Shown here: one piece after another, positions 26,814 to 37,120 of the stretch | How the letters are laid out: every line of letters begins with the position of its first letter | Position numbering within the stretch: position 1 is the stretch's first letter | From: Bacteroidales bacterium | GTDB lineage: Bacteria; Bacteroidota; Bacteroidia; Bacteroidales; Bacteroidaceae | Reading direction: 5' to 3' | DNA: 64,000 bases | NCBI GenBank assembly: GCA_012517855.1 | Contig: JAAYUD010000100.1 | Location: forward strand, 1 to 64,000 | Translations under genes and position numbers: made by a program | Notes under the pieces: generated by a model | Told to the model about the DNA's origin: nothing | The model's database searches: none | What the model saw: only the letters and a program-made list of their open reading frames with translations

Positions 26814-27722
26814 ATGAATATTATTAAGCAATTGACTTCGAAAGAAGTTAAAATAGGAATAGTGACTATTGTCGCACTTGGTGTATTGATTTTTGGAATT
26901 AATTATTTGAAAGGGGTTAATATTTTTAAGCCCTCTACTTATTATTATGTGAAATTCAAAGATGTTAATGGCCTTGCCAAATCGAGCCCTGTTTTTGCAG
27001 ACGGATATCGGGTGGGGATCGTTCATGATATTGTTTACGATTACAATCATCCCGGAAATATTGATGTTGAGGTAGAATTGGATAAATTGATGCGGGTTCC
27101 CAAGAATACGACAGCGGTTATTGTTTCATCTTTAATGGGTACTTTACGTCTTAATTTAATAATTCCGCGTGAAGCTGCTGGATTTTGTGCTATAGGTGAT
27201 ACCATTACTGGAGGACTTGATAGCGGAATGATGGAAACGGTGCAGCAACTTGTTCCCGCTGTCGAAAAATTATTGCCGAAAATAGATTCTATACTTACGT
27301 CTGTCAATGCTCTTGTGTCTGATCCGTCTATTAGAGCTTCATTGCATTCTATTCAGACAACAACTTCCAATCTTGCTGATGCAAGTTATGGGCTCAAGCG
27401 TTTGATGAATAAGGATGTTCCCCGTCTGACAAAAAAAATGGATATGATTGGTGATAATGCCATTGCTATAACTGACCATTTGAAGGGGATCGATTTTAAA
27501 TCGTCGATGGCCAATATTGATTCTACATTAAGGGATGTGAAGATGATAACTGGAAAGTTGAATAGCAAAGACAATACTATGGGATTATTTTTGAACGATC
27601 GTGCACTGTATGATAACTTGAATAGTACATTTATCGGGGCTTCCAGCCTTTTGCAAGACTTGAAAGCTAACCCGAAACGGTATGTTCATTTTTCTCTATT
27701 CGGAAGGAAAAATAATAAATAA
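26814..27722 (+). CDS. MCE-domain (MlaD-like) inner-membrane lipid transport protein
   Basis: A 302-residue protein with a single N-terminal membrane helix (about 13-31, IGIVTIVALGVLIFGINYL) and an MCE domain at about 35-125 (STYYYVKFKDVNGLAKSSPVFADGYRVG, then VPKNTTAVIVSSLMGTLRLNL). MlaD-type proteins form periplasmic rings that move phospholipids between the two membranes with an MlaE/MlaF transporter. The remaining 170 residues are helical with repeated Asp/Ser/Leu heptads, as in other Bacteroidetes members. The ATPase and permease genes are not in this window. It follows the amidase by 24 bp and shares its promoter. Confidence 0.92.
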   Translation: MNIIKQLTSKEVKIGIVTIVALGVLIFGINYLKGVNIFKPSTYYYVKFKDVNGLAKSSPVFADGYRVGIVHDIVYDYNHPGNIDVEVELDKLMRVPKNTTAVIVSSLMGTLRLNLIIPREAAGFCAIGDTITGGLDSGMMETVQQLVPAVEKLLPKIDSILTSVNALVSDPSIRASLHSIQTTTSNLADASYGLKRLMNKDVPRLTKKMDMIGDNAIAITDHLKGIDFKSSMANIDSTLRDVKMITGKLNSKDNTMGLFLNDRALYDNLNSTFIGASSLLQDLKANPKRYVHFSLFGRKNNK

Positions 27723-28072
27723 ATTTTCTTGCTAAAATAGATTCCGTCTAAATAGATACGCCATCCTTTTTTTTTACTTTATACGTTTCTAATGATCCCT
27801 TATGCGCTGACTTAAACGACTTTATTACATTTCTATCTCAATTTGATTACAAATGTGATAAATAGGTGTTACGTAGTTGATATATAGGAGGTTGTATAAT
27901 GTCAATAGTTGTTGCCACCAACGTTATTTTAACTTTTTATTAACTGTTTGAAAAATAGGATATTATTTTTTGATTTGAAAATGCAATAAAAAAGTCATTT
28001 GTTTTTGTTGATTAAGATTTGCACTTTTGCATAAGAGAAGTTGAAGATATTTATAAATGATTGTCTAAAAAA
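27723..28072. other. Gene-free region upstream of dnaA
   Basis: This 350-bp, very A+T-rich gap ends at the dnaA start. The last 70 bp contain a TTG near 28005 and a CACTTTTG near 28021, a weak match to the Bacteroides promoter pattern. I looked for DnaA boxes (TTATNCACA on both strands) and found none, so there is no evidence for a replication origin here. No reading frame is worth calling. Confidence 0.4.
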
Positions 28073-29476
28073 ATGAGTGACTCAAACCTTAAGGATTTGT
28101 GGGGGAGATGTCTGAAGGTTATATGTGATAATATACCTTCTACGGCATATAAAACGTGGTTCGTTCCTATTGTTCCGCTGAAATTCGAAAATAATCAGTT
28201 GACTATACAGGTGCCTTCTAATTTCTTTTATGAGATATTAGAAGAACGCTATATCGACTTAATGGGCCGTACTATCCGCAAGTTTTTTGGTGATGGTGTC
28301 AAGTTGGGCTACAAGGTGGTGGTCGATGCTGGGGCGAAGAAAAATAGTGGAGTTATTACGGAACAGTCTGCTAATAATGTGATAGTGCCTCCAGCTAAAT
28401 CCGAAAAAGAGGGAAATAAATCGCCTTCAATGGTGAAGACTCTGGATTCGCATTTGATACCGCAATATAATTTTGATAATTTTGTAGAAGGTTCAAGTAA
28501 TAAGTTCTCGCGTAGTATAGCCGAGGAAATTGCTAAAAAACCTGCTGATACTCCATTCAATCCTTTGTTCGTTTATGGACCTTCGGGCGTTGGTAAAACA
28601 CATCTTATTAATGCTGTGGGTTTGAGGATAAAAGAGCTCTATCCTGAAATGAGAGTCTTGTATGTCTCTGCTCATCTTTTTAAATTGCAGTATATGGATG
28701 CCGCTGTTAATAATACAGTGCCTGATTTTATTCATTTCTATCAAACAATAGATGCGCTTATCATTGATGATATTCAAGAGATAGCAGGTGTGACGAAGAC
28801 TCAGAATACGTTATTTCATATATTTAACCACCTCTATCGCAACCGTAAGCAGCTGATTTTTACTTCCGATCGCTCGCCTGTGTTGTTGCAAGGGCTGCCG
28901 GATAGGCTGATGACCCGTTTGAAGTGCGGCATCATTGCTGAGCTTGAAAAACCTACCGCCGAGTTGCGCAAAAATATATTGCGCCGAAAGATATATCGTG
29001 ATGGATTACAGTTCCCTGATGATGTGATAGACTATATCGGTGAAAATGTTTCGGATAGTGTTCGTGAGTTGGAGGGTATCGTGAACTCTATCATGGCTCA
29101 TGCGACCGTTTATAACAGAGATATCGATTTGGCTTTGACAAAACAGATCGTTCAGAAGATCGTTCGTTATGAGAAGAAAACGATTAATGTGGATGATATT
29201 GTAAAGACTGTTTGTAAGCACTATGGATTAGAATTGTCGGCCATTCATGCTAAAACGCGCAAGAGTGATATCGTTCAAGCTAGGCAGGTGGCTATGTATC
29301 TGACAAAAAAATATACGGACTATTCAATTTCTAAAATAGGACAGCTGATTGGTAATAAAAACCATGCAACGGTGATTTATGCTTTTCGTACGGTGAAAGG
29401 GCAGTTCGATGTCGATAAGTCCTTCCGCGCTGAAATAGAAGAACTCGAAAAAACATTGGGGGCTGTTACTGCGTAG
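28073..29476 (+). CDS. dnaA: Chromosomal replication initiator protein DnaA
   Basis: The ATG at 28073 ([13 protein letters not shown]) gives 467 aa and matches the usual N-terminus; a TTG four codons earlier is less likely. Domain I occupies about 1-90, a short linker 91-125, the AAA+ domain about 130-340 with Walker [14 protein letters not shown], Walker [11 protein letters not shown] and sensor/arginine region NILRRKI, and the DNA-binding domain IV ends in [15 protein letters not shown] and [12 protein letters not shown], the DnaA-box-binding helix-turn-helix. It binds oriC and opens the duplex for replication. It is transcribed alone and ends at a bidirectional terminator shared with the nitroreductase gene. 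No DnaA boxes are visible nearby, so the origin is probably elsewhere. Confidence 0.97.
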   Translation: MSDSNLKDLWGRCLKVICDNIPSTAYKTWFVPIVPLKFENNQLTIQVPSNFFYEILEERYIDLMGRTIRKFFGDGVKLGYKVVVDAGAKKNSGVITEQSANNVIVPPAKSEKEGNKSPSMVKTLDSHLIPQYNFDNFVEGSSNKFSRSIAEEIAKKPADTPFNPLFVYGPSGVGKTHLINAVGLRIKELYPEMRVLYVSAHLFKLQYMDAAVNNTVPDFIHFYQTIDALIIDDIQEIAGVTKTQNTLFHIFNHLYRNRKQLIFTSDRSPVLLQGLPDRLMTRLKCGIIAELEKPTAELRKNILRRKIYRDGLQFPDDVIDYIGENVSDSVRELEGIVNSIMAHATVYNRDIDLALTKQIVQKIVRYEKKTINVDDIVKTVCKHYGLELSAIHAKTRKSDIVQARQVAMYLTKKYTDYSISKIGQLIGNKNHATVIYAFRTVKGQFDVDKSFRAEIEELEKTLGAVTA

Positions 29477-29518
29477 TAGTTTCCCTGATGTGTTTGTTTA
29501 TAGTTACACACTAAATAG

Positions 29519-29546
29519 GGGCGTCTTCTTCATAAAGACGCCCTTT
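29519..29546. terminator. Bidirectional intrinsic terminator between dnaA and the nitroreductase gene
   Basis: The stem GGGCGTCTT (29519-29527) pairs with AAGACGCCC (29535-29543) across a 7-nt loop. It lies between two convergent genes, 42 bp after the dnaA stop and 14 bp before the nitroreductase stop. T-rich sequence follows on the plus strand. Confidence 0.8.
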
Positions 29547-29560
29547 CTATGAATTCTTTT

Positions 29561-30292
29561 TTAAATGAAGTGTTGCTGTTTTAAAACTTTCAATAGGTTG
29601 TCGGACATGATGATGTTGTCTTCTTCCTTGTAGCGTACGTCTGTAAAGACTTGAGCCAATGTCTCTTTGTTGTTCTCTTTGATGAATTGAATATTTTCTT
29701 GTATGGCTTCTTTCTCTTTGTAAAGAGCGTCGATGTCGCTAGATGAATATTCGTGATAACTTTCTTCGTGAATCAAACCGGTAGCTGGTAGTCTATCTTG
29801 TTGCTTCGGGCTTTCGGCAGGGTAGCCAACAGTGATGGTTGTTACAGGAAACACCAATTCAGGCAGGTGTAGAATGTCAATAATCTGCTGTGGGTTGTAA
29901 GTGGTAGTGCCCAAATAGCAAATACCCATTCCTGCCTCTTCTGCAAGCAGACTGAAACTTTGAGCTACAAGTAACGTGTCCATTGACGCATTGTAAAAAG
30001 ACATTAGGTTGTTGTAACCAGGTTCTGCCTTTCGCTGTTTGCACCATAGAGAGAAACGATGAAAGTCTGCACAGAAAGTCAACACCACGGGAGCTCCTTT
30101 TATCATTGGTTGATTGAAGTGTGCGGGGGAAAGTTCCTGCTTCATTGTTTGGTCTCTGGTAACGACGACACTGTAAAGTTGCATTCCCCCCATTGTAGAA
30201 GAACGGAACGATTCTGCCAATAGTCGATTCAGTAATTCGGCAGGAATGTCTTTATTCGAATATTTTCTAATTGTTTTTCTGTCTTTCAACAT
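29561..30292 (-). CDS. Nitroreductase family (NfsA/FRP-like) flavin oxidoreductase
   Basis: A 243-residue FMN-dependent NAD(P)H oxidoreductase. The FMN phosphate-binding start DRKTIRKYSNKDIP, the FRSSTMGGMQLYSVVVTRD segment and the GMGICYLGTTTYNPQQI and ITVGYPAESPK motifs are those of the NfsA/Frp branch. It would reduce flavins, nitro compounds or quinones in the cytoplasm. The C-terminal 45 residues (YKEKEAIQENIQFIKENN onward) are helical and polar, also typical of the branch. It is transcribed alone, tail to tail with dnaA. Confidence 0.9.
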   Translation of the reverse strand: MLKDRKTIRKYSNKDIPAELLNRLLAESFRSSTMGGMQLYSVVVTRDQTMKQELSPAHFNQPMIKGAPVVLTFCADFHRFSLWCKQRKAEPGYNNLMSFYNASMDTLLVAQSFSLLAEEAGMGICYLGTTTYNPQQIIDILHLPELVFPVTTITVGYPAESPKQQDRLPATGLIHEESYHEYSSSDIDALYKEKEAIQENIQFIKENNKETLAQVFTDVRYKEEDNIIMSDNLLKVLKQQHFI

Positions 30293-30599
30293 ATTGTTTA
30301 CTATTTAGTTTCATTTAGTCTTGCAAAGTAAACATAAAATTTTCATTTTTGTTTATTTACTATGTTATTTAATTTTTATTTTGGAAAACTTTGTATTTTA
30401 TTTTATTTTTTATTGTACTGGTTATCAGGATATAAACTTTTTATTTTAGAAATCTTTTCGATTGTTGATAACTTATTGTGCGATTTCTTTGATAAATCGG
30501 AAAACCTTATTAGTTTTGTAGCAGCAATCTAATATTATATACTTCAATTTTTCTCTTTTTATAAATTTTGATTACGTGTTATATTAACTAGGTATTATT
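30293..30599. other. Gene-free A+T-rich region upstream of nrdJ
   Basis: This 307-bp divergent gap separates the nitroreductase and nrdJ starts and is dominated by T runs. I see no B12-box or other riboswitch core, no clear promoter pair and no hairpin. A short NrdR-type box could be hidden, but none is convincing. Confidence 0.4.
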
Positions 30600-33152
30600 A
30601 TGTCTGATAAAAAAATAGAAAAGTCTACATATTCTTATGATGAGGCTTACGAAGCATCTTTGGATTATTTTCAGGGTGATGAATTGGCGGCACGTGTTTG
30701 GTTGAATAAATACGCTATGAAAGATTCTTTCGGCAATATCTACGAGAAGTCTCCGGTAGATATGCATTGGCGCCTTGCTCGTGAAATCGCTCGTATCGAA
30801 TCCAAATACCCTAACGCTTTGAGTGCAGAAGAGGTTTTTGAATTGCTCGATCATTTTCAATATATTGTTCCTGCCGGTAGCCCCATGACAGGTATAGGGA
30901 ATAACCATCAGGTTGCTTCGCTATCCAATTGTTTTGTTATCGGTGTGGATGGCAATGCCGATTCTTATGGCGCTATTATTAAGATAGACGAGGAACAAGT
31001 TCAGCTAATGAAACGTCGTGGTGGTGTTGGACATGATTTATCTCATATCCGTCCGAAGGGATCTCCGGTAAAGAACTCGGCTTTGACCTCCACGGGATTG
31101 GTCCCCTTTATGGAGCGCTATTCCAACTCTACTCGTGAAGTGGCTCAAGACGGGCGTCGTGGTGCGTTGATGTTGTCTGTGTCTATAAAACATCCCGATT
31201 CGGAAGCATTCATCGATGCTAAGATGACCGAAGGAAAAGTCACGGGTGCAAATGTTTCTGTCCGCATTGACGATGAGTTTATGCAATCGGCCATCAACGA
31301 CACTCCTTATTTACAAATATATCCTGTCGATTCTAATGAACCGAAATATCAGAAAGAGATAAGTGCACGGCAGTTATGGGGAAAGATTATTCACAATGCA
31401 TGGAAGTCTGCCGAACCGGGTGTATTGTTTTGGGATACTATTATTCGTGAGTCTGTTCCCGATTGTTATGCCGATCTTGGTTTCCGTACCATTTCCACTA
31501 ATCCATGTGGCGAGATTCCATTGTGTCCTTATGATTCTTGTCGCTTGCTGGCTGTCAATTTGTATTCGTATGTCGTAAATCCTTTTAAAAAGGATGCTTA
31601 TTTTGATTTTGAATTGTTTAAGAAGCATGCTGCTATTGCTCAAAAGATAATGGACGACATTATTGATCTGGAATTGGAGAAAATACAGCAAATATTGAAT
31701 AAAATAAATTCGGACCCGGAAGATGATGAAACAAAAAATACGGAACGTCGTCTTTGGGAGAAGATCTATAAGAAGAGCAGCATGGGGCGTCGTACCGGTG
31801 TTGGCATCACAGCTGAGGGGGATATGCTCGCTGCTTTGAATTACCGTTATGGGACGGACGAAGCAACTGATTTTTCGGAAGAAGTACACAAAACATTGGC
31901 TTTGGCTGCTTATCGTTCATCGACTATGATGGCTAAAGATAGAGGGGCTTTCGAGATCTTCGATGCTAAACGTGAAGAAGGGAATCCTTTTATTAACCGC
32001 TTGCGTCAGGCTGATCCGGAACTTTATGATTTGATGGTGAAATATGGACGTCGCAATATTGCATGTCTTACTATTGCTCCTACCGGCACAACGAGCTTAA
32101 TGACGCAAACAACATCGGGTATTGAGCCTGTATTCCTTCCCGTATATAAGCGTCGTCGCAAGGTGAATCCGAATGATGTGAATGTGCATATCGATTTTAT
32201 TGATTCAACAGGCGATGCTTTTGAAGAATATATTGTATTTCATCCGAAGTTTGTTACGTGGATGGAGTCGCAGGGTTACAATCCGGCAAAACATTATACG
32301 CAAGAAGAAATTGATGAACTGGTGCAGAAGTCTCCTTATTATAAAGCTACATCGAACGATGTAGACTGGATGAAGAAGGTTGATATGCAGGGACGAATTC
32401 AAAAATGGGTGGATCATTCCATCAGCGTTACAATTAATCTTCCTAATGATGCTACAGAAGAATTGGTCGATCAGCTTTATGTTGAAGCATGGAAGTCGGG
32501 TTGCAAAGGTTGCACGGTCTATAGAGACGGGTCTCGTGACGGTGTACTGGTTGCAGCATCTTCTGATAAGAAAGAGGAACTGCCTCCATGCAAGCCGCCT
32601 GTCGTTATTGAAGAGCGGCCTAAAACGTTGGATTGTGATGTTGTCCGTTTTCAGAATAATAAAGAAAAATGGGTCGCTTTTGTCGGATTATTAGACGGCC
32701 GTCCTTACGAGATATTCACCGGATTGCAGGATGACGACGAAGGTATCTCATTGCCCAAAAGTATCACTCATGGGCATATTATCAAAAATGTCGACGAATT
32801 TGGTAATAAACGTTATGACTTTCAGTTCGAAAATAAGCGTGGCTACAAGACAACGGTAGAAGGTCTTTCTGAGAAATTCAACAAAGAGTATTGGAATTAT
32901 GCCAAACTTATTTCGGGCGTTATCCGCTATCGGATGCCTATCGAGAATGTTATCAAATTGGTTAGCCAGCTTCAACTCGATAGTGAAAATATCAATACGT
33001 GGAAGAATGGTGTCGAAAGAGCTTTGAAGAAATATGTCTCCGACGGTACGGCGGTGAAAGGTAAAAAATGTCCTAATTGCGGCAACGAAACGCTTATCTA
33101 TCAAGAAGGTTGTCTTATTTGCACTTCTTGTGGAGCTTCGCGTTGTGGATAA
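30600..33152 (+). CDS. nrdJ: Adenosylcobalamin-dependent (class II) ribonucleoside-diphosphate reductase
   Basis: An 850-residue class II reductase that makes deoxyribonucleotides with adenosylcobalamin as radical source, so it works with or without oxygen. Visible features are SLSNCFVIGVDGNADSYG with an active-site Cys, the radical-site NPCGEIPL (Cys303), the CLTIAPTGTTSLM substrate loop, and a C-terminal Cys-rich tail: KKCPNCGNETLIYQEGCLIC then TSCGASRCG, which delivers electrons from thioredoxin. The length fits the family. It is transcribed alone and ends in a strong terminator. Its need for B12 connects loosely to the BtuB-like receptor upstream. Confidence 0.96.
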   Translation: MSDKKIEKSTYSYDEAYEASLDYFQGDELAARVWLNKYAMKDSFGNIYEKSPVDMHWRLAREIARIESKYPNALSAEEVFELLDHFQYIVPAGSPMTGIGNNHQVASLSNCFVIGVDGNADSYGAIIKIDEEQVQLMKRRGGVGHDLSHIRPKGSPVKNSALTSTGLVPFMERYSNSTREVAQDGRRGALMLSVSIKHPDSEAFIDAKMTEGKVTGANVSVRIDDEFMQSAINDTPYLQIYPVDSNEPKYQKEISARQLWGKIIHNAWKSAEPGVLFWDTIIRESVPDCYADLGFRTISTNPCGEIPLCPYDSCRLLAVNLYSYVVNPFKKDAYFDFELFKKHAAIAQKIMDDIIDLELEKIQQILNKINSDPEDDETKNTERRLWEKIYKKSSMGRRTGVGITAEGDMLAALNYRYGTDEATDFSEEVHKTLALAAYRSSTMMAKDRGAFEIFDAKREEGNPFINRLRQADPELYDLMVKYGRRNIACLTIAPTGTTSLMTQTTSGIEPVFLPVYKRRRKVNPNDVNVHIDFIDSTGDAFEEYIVFHPKFVTWMESQGYNPAKHYTQEEIDELVQKSPYYKATSNDVDWMKKVDMQGRIQKWVDHSISVTINLPNDATEELVDQLYVEAWKSGCKGCTVYRDGSRDGVLVAASSDKKEELPPCKPPVVIEERPKTLDCDVVRFQNNKEKWVAFVGLLDGRPYEIFTGLQDDDEGISLPKSITHGHIIKNVDEFGNKRYDFQFENKRGYKTTVEGLSEKFNKEYWNYAKLISGVIRYRMPIENVIKLVSQLQLDSENINTWKNGVERALKKYVSDGTAVKGKKCPNCGNETLIYQEGCLICTSCGASRCG

Positions 33153-33186
33153 CTACCCCCTTAGGGTATATTGTATAAAAGTGGAG

Positions 33187-33221
33187 GAACGTGTCATTCT
33201 TTGGCACGTTCTGTTTTTTTT
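33187..33221 (+). terminator. Intrinsic terminator after nrdJ
   Basis: The stem GAACGTG/CACGTTC (33187-33193 and 33205-33211) has an 11-nt loop and is followed by a run of T to 33221. It lies 34 bp after the nrdJ stop. Confidence 0.85.
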
Positions 33222-33287
33222 CTATCTATTGATAGAATAATCGTATATTTTACTTATTTTTGTATCTCGCATTAGATTTTATTCATT

Positions 33288-34163
33288 ATGAAGTTTGCAA
33301 TATTTGGGAATAATTTTCAAGCACACAAGTTATTATCCGCAGAACATCTTTTTTATCTGCTGGGGAAAATGAACGCCGAAATTTATGTTTGCCGTTGTTT
33401 TTATGATTTTCTGAAGAAAGAAGATAACTTTAGAATGCCTTCGGATATCAACGTGTTTGACGGTAATGATTTTAATGCCGATATGGTTATTAGTATCGGG
33501 GGCGACGGAACATTTCTGTATGCGGCAAGTAAGGTCGGCGATAAAAATATCCCCATACTAGGTATTAATACCGGACGGTTGGGTTTCTTGTCGGACGTAT
33601 ATCCCGAAGAGTTGGAAGAAGCTTTTGACGAAATAAGCAACCAACATTATAAGGTTGAAGAAAGAAGTGTGCTGCAACTGATAACAGACGAGCCTAAACT
33701 GCAAGAAGAGCCTTTTGCCCTAAATGATATTGCAGTGATGAAACACGATAGCTCATCCATGATCAGTATCTATACTACGGTGAATGGAGCTTATCTGCAT
33801 ACCTATCAAGCCGATGGATTAATCGTATCTACTCCTACCGGCTCTACGGCCTATTCGCTTAGTGTGGGTGGACCTATTATGGTGCCTAATGCCAAAACCA
33901 TCGCACTTACTCCAATAGCTCCCCATAGTTTGAATGTGAGGCCTATCGTGATGTGTGATGATTGGGAAGTGTCATTGCGGGTCGAAAGTCGTAGCCGCAA
34001 CTATCTTGTAGCTATAGACGGACGGAGTATTTCTTGTGAAGAGGGTATACAGCTCACCATTCGTCGTGCTCCATACTCCATCAAAGTGGTGAAGCGTTGC
34101 AATCATATATTTTTCAACACTTTGCGCCAAAAACTAATGTGGGGTGCCGATCGTCGTCAATAA
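33288..34163 (+). CDS. nadK: NAD kinase
   Basis: A 291-residue ATP-NAD kinase that makes NADP. The diagnostic motifs are present: [17 protein letters not shown] (GGDGT near residue 72), [15 protein letters not shown], and [21 protein letters not shown] near residue 180. The C-terminal [21 protein letters not shown] matches Bacteroides relatives. It acts in the cytoplasm. A TATTTTTG -7-like box at 33255-33262 lies 25 bp upstream. It is convergent with the coiled-coil gene (24-bp gap). Confidence 0.96.
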   Translation: MKFAIFGNNFQAHKLLSAEHLFYLLGKMNAEIYVCRCFYDFLKKEDNFRMPSDINVFDGNDFNADMVISIGGDGTFLYAASKVGDKNIPILGINTGRLGFLSDVYPEELEEAFDEISNQHYKVEERSVLQLITDEPKLQEEPFALNDIAVMKHDSSSMISIYTTVNGAYLHTYQADGLIVSTPTGSTAYSLSVGGPIMVPNAKTIALTPIAPHSLNVRPIVMCDDWEVSLRVESRSRNYLVAIDGRSISCEEGIQLTIRRAPYSIKVVKRCNHIFFNTLRQKLMWGADRRQ

Positions 34164-34187
34164 ACGCCGTCGGCCTCCTTTATTATC

Positions 34188-35057
34188 TTATTTGAGGGTG
34201 AACGAAGAAGAACCTATCATCGAATTGCCCGCAAATATTTCTACCCGATAAGTTCCGGGGTATAAAAATTCTTTCACATCCCAATAAACGGTAGTTGGTG
34301 TTTCTTCGCCTCTATATTCTATTGTTTTCTTGATAGAATAAGGTATCTCTTTATTTTCAAATTTGAAAGTTCCTCCATCACTGAGCACTGTATTGTCGGG
34401 CTTCGATATTCTAACATAGATGGTACGCATGCCTGGTTCAGCCGTAATGTTTTTAGCAATCGTAAAACCAACGGCAAACTTTACGCAGTCTTTTACTTTC
34501 TTGGCCGTCTTTCCTCGTTTATTCTTGGCTTCCATCCATACGTTCGATGCATCCAATTGAGCGGCAAGCGTTACCTTTTCCGATAAGCTGCGTTTTTCTT
34601 CCGATAAGTTGTTGATTTGTTTGGATGCTACATCATATTTGGCCGATATGTCGTTAATCTGTTGGCGCTGCCTCGTTGTTAGTTGGTTCAGAGAGTCTAT
34701 TTGGTTGATATAGCTCACCATGACGCGACGTAGAGTGGACAGCTCGTTACGAAGACGGCGTATTTCAGTTGCATTGGTGCTCTTCACACTGCGAAGCTCT
34801 TCCAGCAGACGCTGACTCTTTTGCTGCTCTTTATCCAGCAACGAAGCCAATGAATCGTTTTTGACCGTTGTCTTTATTTCATCGTACTGTTTGGAGAAGC
34901 GATAATATTCATTTTCCAAATCATTCTTGTCCAGCACAAACTCTTGGTTAAGCGAATAGTTGGCTTTCTTCTCTTTCATTAACATATACGATACGATACC
35001 GATTGCTGCCAATAGCAAAACAATGCAAACTGTAAATATAATAGTCTTCTTTTTCAT
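34188..35057 (-). CDS. Membrane-anchored coiled-coil protein, conserved in Bacteroidales, function unknown
   Basis: The ATG at 35057 (MKKKTIIFTVC) gives 289 aa and places the membrane helix at the N-terminus (about 5-25); the frame is open upstream from 35099 but adds only 14 unlikely residues. Residues about 40-165 are a long coiled coil with heptad Leu/Ile (ELRSVKSTNATEIRRLRNEL, INDISAKYDVASKQI). The C-terminal part (about 175-289) is a small all-beta domain: KFAVGFTIAKNITAEPGMRT, VYWDVKEFLYPGTYRVEIF. It is probably a periplasm-facing envelope protein. I know no function. The gene lies alone between nadK and mdh, divergent from mdh. Confidence 0.82.
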   Translation of the reverse strand: MKKKTIIFTVCIVLLLAAIGIVSYMLMKEKKANYSLNQEFVLDKNDLENEYYRFSKQYDEIKTTVKNDSLASLLDKEQQKSQRLLEELRSVKSTNATEIRRLRNELSTLRRVMVSYINQIDSLNQLTTRQRQQINDISAKYDVASKQINNLSEEKRSLSEKVTLAAQLDASNVWMEAKNKRGKTAKKVKDCVKFAVGFTIAKNITAEPGMRTIYVRISKPDNTVLSDGGTFKFENKEIPYSIKKTIEYRGEETPTTVYWDVKEFLYPGTYRVEIFAGNSMIGSSSFTLK

Positions 35058-35183
35058 TTCATTATATTCTTTTGTTGGTGCAAAAATAGTTATTTCCAAC
35101 TAAATACACTAAAGGTGTTCATTATAAGTTATCACTTTAACTAATTTTATTAAGGAATAATTTCTTTAATACGCCCATTGTAG

Positions 35184-35191
35184 TACCTTTG
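35184..35191 (+). promoter_or_regulatory. Bacteroides -7 box TACCTTTG for mdh
   Basis: TACCTTTG matches TAnnTTTG and lies 50 bp upstream of the mdh start, giving a leader of about 43 nt. The -33 element is weak. Confidence 0.55.
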
Positions 35192-35240
35192 TACTTATTA
35201 AAACAAAGTATTTATAGAATTTTTTAATTAATAAATTATT

Positions 35241-36179
35241 ATGTCTAAAGTAACTGTAGTCGGCGCAGGTAACGTAGGTGCTACTGTAGCCAATGTACTC
35301 GTATTTCACGAAGTGGCAGACGAGGTCGTTATGCTTGATGTTAAGCAAGGAGTATCGGAAGGTAAAGCAATGGATATGAACCAAACAGCTCAGTCGTTAG
35401 GTTTTGATACCAAAGTGGTAGGTTGTACAAATGATTATGCTCAGACAGCCAATTCTGATGTTGTTGTTATCACATCGGGTATTCCTCGCAAACCGGGTAT
35501 GACTCGTGAAGAATTGATTGGCGTTAATGCCGGTATCGTAAAATCTGTTGCCGAAAACATCCTGAAATATTCTCCTAATACTATTTTGGTTGTTATCTCT
35601 AACCCTATGGATACAATGACTTATTTGGCTCTCAAATCATTGGGTTTGCCAAAGAATCGTGTAATCGGTATGGGTGGTATGCTCGATAGCTCACGTTTCA
35701 AATATTTCTTGTCTCAGAAGTTGGGTTGCAATGCCAACGAAGTAGATGCTATGGTTATCGGTGGTCATGGCGACAAAACAATGATTCCTTTGACACGTTT
35801 GGCTTCTTATAAGGGTATGCCTGCCAGCTCTTTGATGAGCAAAGAAGACTTGGAAAAAGTAGCAGCCGATACCATGGTAGGTGGTGCTACTCTTACCGGT
35901 TTGCTTGGAACTTCTGCTTGGTATGCACCAGGTGCGAGTGGAGCCTATGTTGTTGAGTCTATCATCCACGATCAGAAGAAGATGATACCTTGTTCTGTAT
36001 ATCTCGAAGGAGAATATGGTCAGAGCGACATCTGCATTGGTGTTCCTGTTATTCTTGGCAAGAACGGTATCGAGAAGATTGTAGAGATCGATCTTAACGA
36101 AGAAGAGAAAGCTAAGTTCGCTGCTAGCGCTGATGCTGTTCGCGCAACAAATGCTCACTTGAAAGATGCTTTGAAATAA
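35241..36179 (+). CDS. mdh: Malate dehydrogenase
   Basis: A 312-residue LDH-like malate dehydrogenase that interconverts malate and oxaloacetate with NAD. The Rossmann motif VVGAGNVGATVANVL, the mobile-loop GIPRKPGMTREELIGVN with substrate-binding Arg residues, VISNPMDTMTYLALK, and the catalytic VIGGHGDKTMIPL (proton-relay His) are all present. In Bacteroides it works in the reductive branch from oxaloacetate to malate, fumarate and succinate. It is transcribed alone and ends at a hairpin at 36213-36240. It marks the last core gene before a long non-coding accessory stretch. Confidence 0.97.
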   Translation: MSKVTVVGAGNVGATVANVLVFHEVADEVVMLDVKQGVSEGKAMDMNQTAQSLGFDTKVVGCTNDYAQTANSDVVVITSGIPRKPGMTREELIGVNAGIVKSVAENILKYSPNTILVVISNPMDTMTYLALKSLGLPKNRVIGMGGMLDSSRFKYFLSQKLGCNANEVDAMVIGGHGDKTMIPLTRLASYKGMPASSLMSKEDLEKVAADTMVGGATLTGLLGTSAWYAPGASGAYVVESIIHDQKKMIPCSVYLEGEYGQSDICIGVPVILGKNGIEKIVEIDLNEEEKAKFAASADAVRATNAHLKDALK

Positions 36180-36212
36180 GAATCAGTTACTTTTCAGTAA
36201 ACTTTATATGGG

Positions 36213-36240
36213 GCGGAAGACAGAAATGTTTTCCGCTTTT
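36213..36240 (+). terminator. Intrinsic terminator after mdh
   Basis: The stem GCGGAA/TTCCGC (36213-36218 and 36231-36236) has a 12-nt loop and ends in a short T run. The stem is short, but it is well placed 34 bp after the mdh stop. Confidence 0.65.
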
Positions 36241-36353
36241 CTTTTGCCTGTGTCAATAGCACACCACATAAATAAAGACTTTCGAGAGCCTGCGGCATGA
36301 ACAGAATCGTCGTATGTTCTTTTTTTCGGTGACGTTCTTAAGTTCTTTTGAAA

Positions 36354-36387
36354 ACGTATGGACGTCAACAAATTTAGGTCCATACGT
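36354..36387. repeat. 10-bp inverted repeat with 14-nt loop
   Basis: ACGTATGGAC (36354-36363) is the exact reverse complement of GTCCATACGT (36378-36387). No U tract follows. It may be an end of a degraded element or a chance hairpin. Confidence 0.4.
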
Positions 36388-37120
36388 GGTTTTGGAGGCA
36401 AGAGTCCATTGCTGCATTTTCCGAGATCATGAAATCATGTGCATTTCAACCTTTGCCACCTCCGTATGACACCATTACGCACTATCCCACAGTAGGTTAA
36501 CGATGCACCGTATACAACGCCAGCGAGAAAAGGTCTCAAAATCGGGCTAAGAGCATACCGTAGGCACCTTATTTTCAGCAGGCCTCTGCTTAGAACAAGT
36601 CTAAACGGCAGCCTACAGGTAGCTGATTGGCCCTTTTATGCATAGACGGTTGTTATTCAATAGTTGCTTTTTAGATTGTCTTTCAAGGCGAATATGGGAA
36701 GCGATTCTGTACGATTTTATCTGTATCGAAGTGCCACCTCTTGATGCTTCAATTGAAGCTGTGCTTTCAAAAAATGAATGATTCAATGTTTCGCAAAAAA
36801 AGTTTTTAATACTCTTTCCGTCATGTTATCTTATTGGCTATGAGTAACATATACAAGCGAGGCTTGTTTATGGGACCTCAAAAAGGTGTTATCTTTCTTA
36901 TTGCTAGCGTGTTATGAAACGTGGATCGCCCACTTCGTATATCAACCGATTAAGTCATTACTCGGTATCTGTGGTGTGTGCACCGTGTAGAAACTCCTTT
37001 GCTTACTGCCCATACGTGGAAGTGATCCGATTCTTTGTGTCTGAGAGAAGGTGCTTTGTACACATCTTATTGAATCATCGTTGCTATATTTAAGACATTT
37101 CTGTTGACTCATTAAGGTTT

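Noticed and set aside
27723-28072. Replication origin next to dnaA
   Set aside because: No match to DnaA boxes or repeats was found in the gap, and in Bacteroides dnaA need not flank oriC.
33144-33152. Perfect DnaA box (TGTGGATAA) at the end of nrdJ
   Set aside because: It is formed by the last codons and stop of nrdJ, is single, and has no further boxes or A+T-rich unwinding element next to it.
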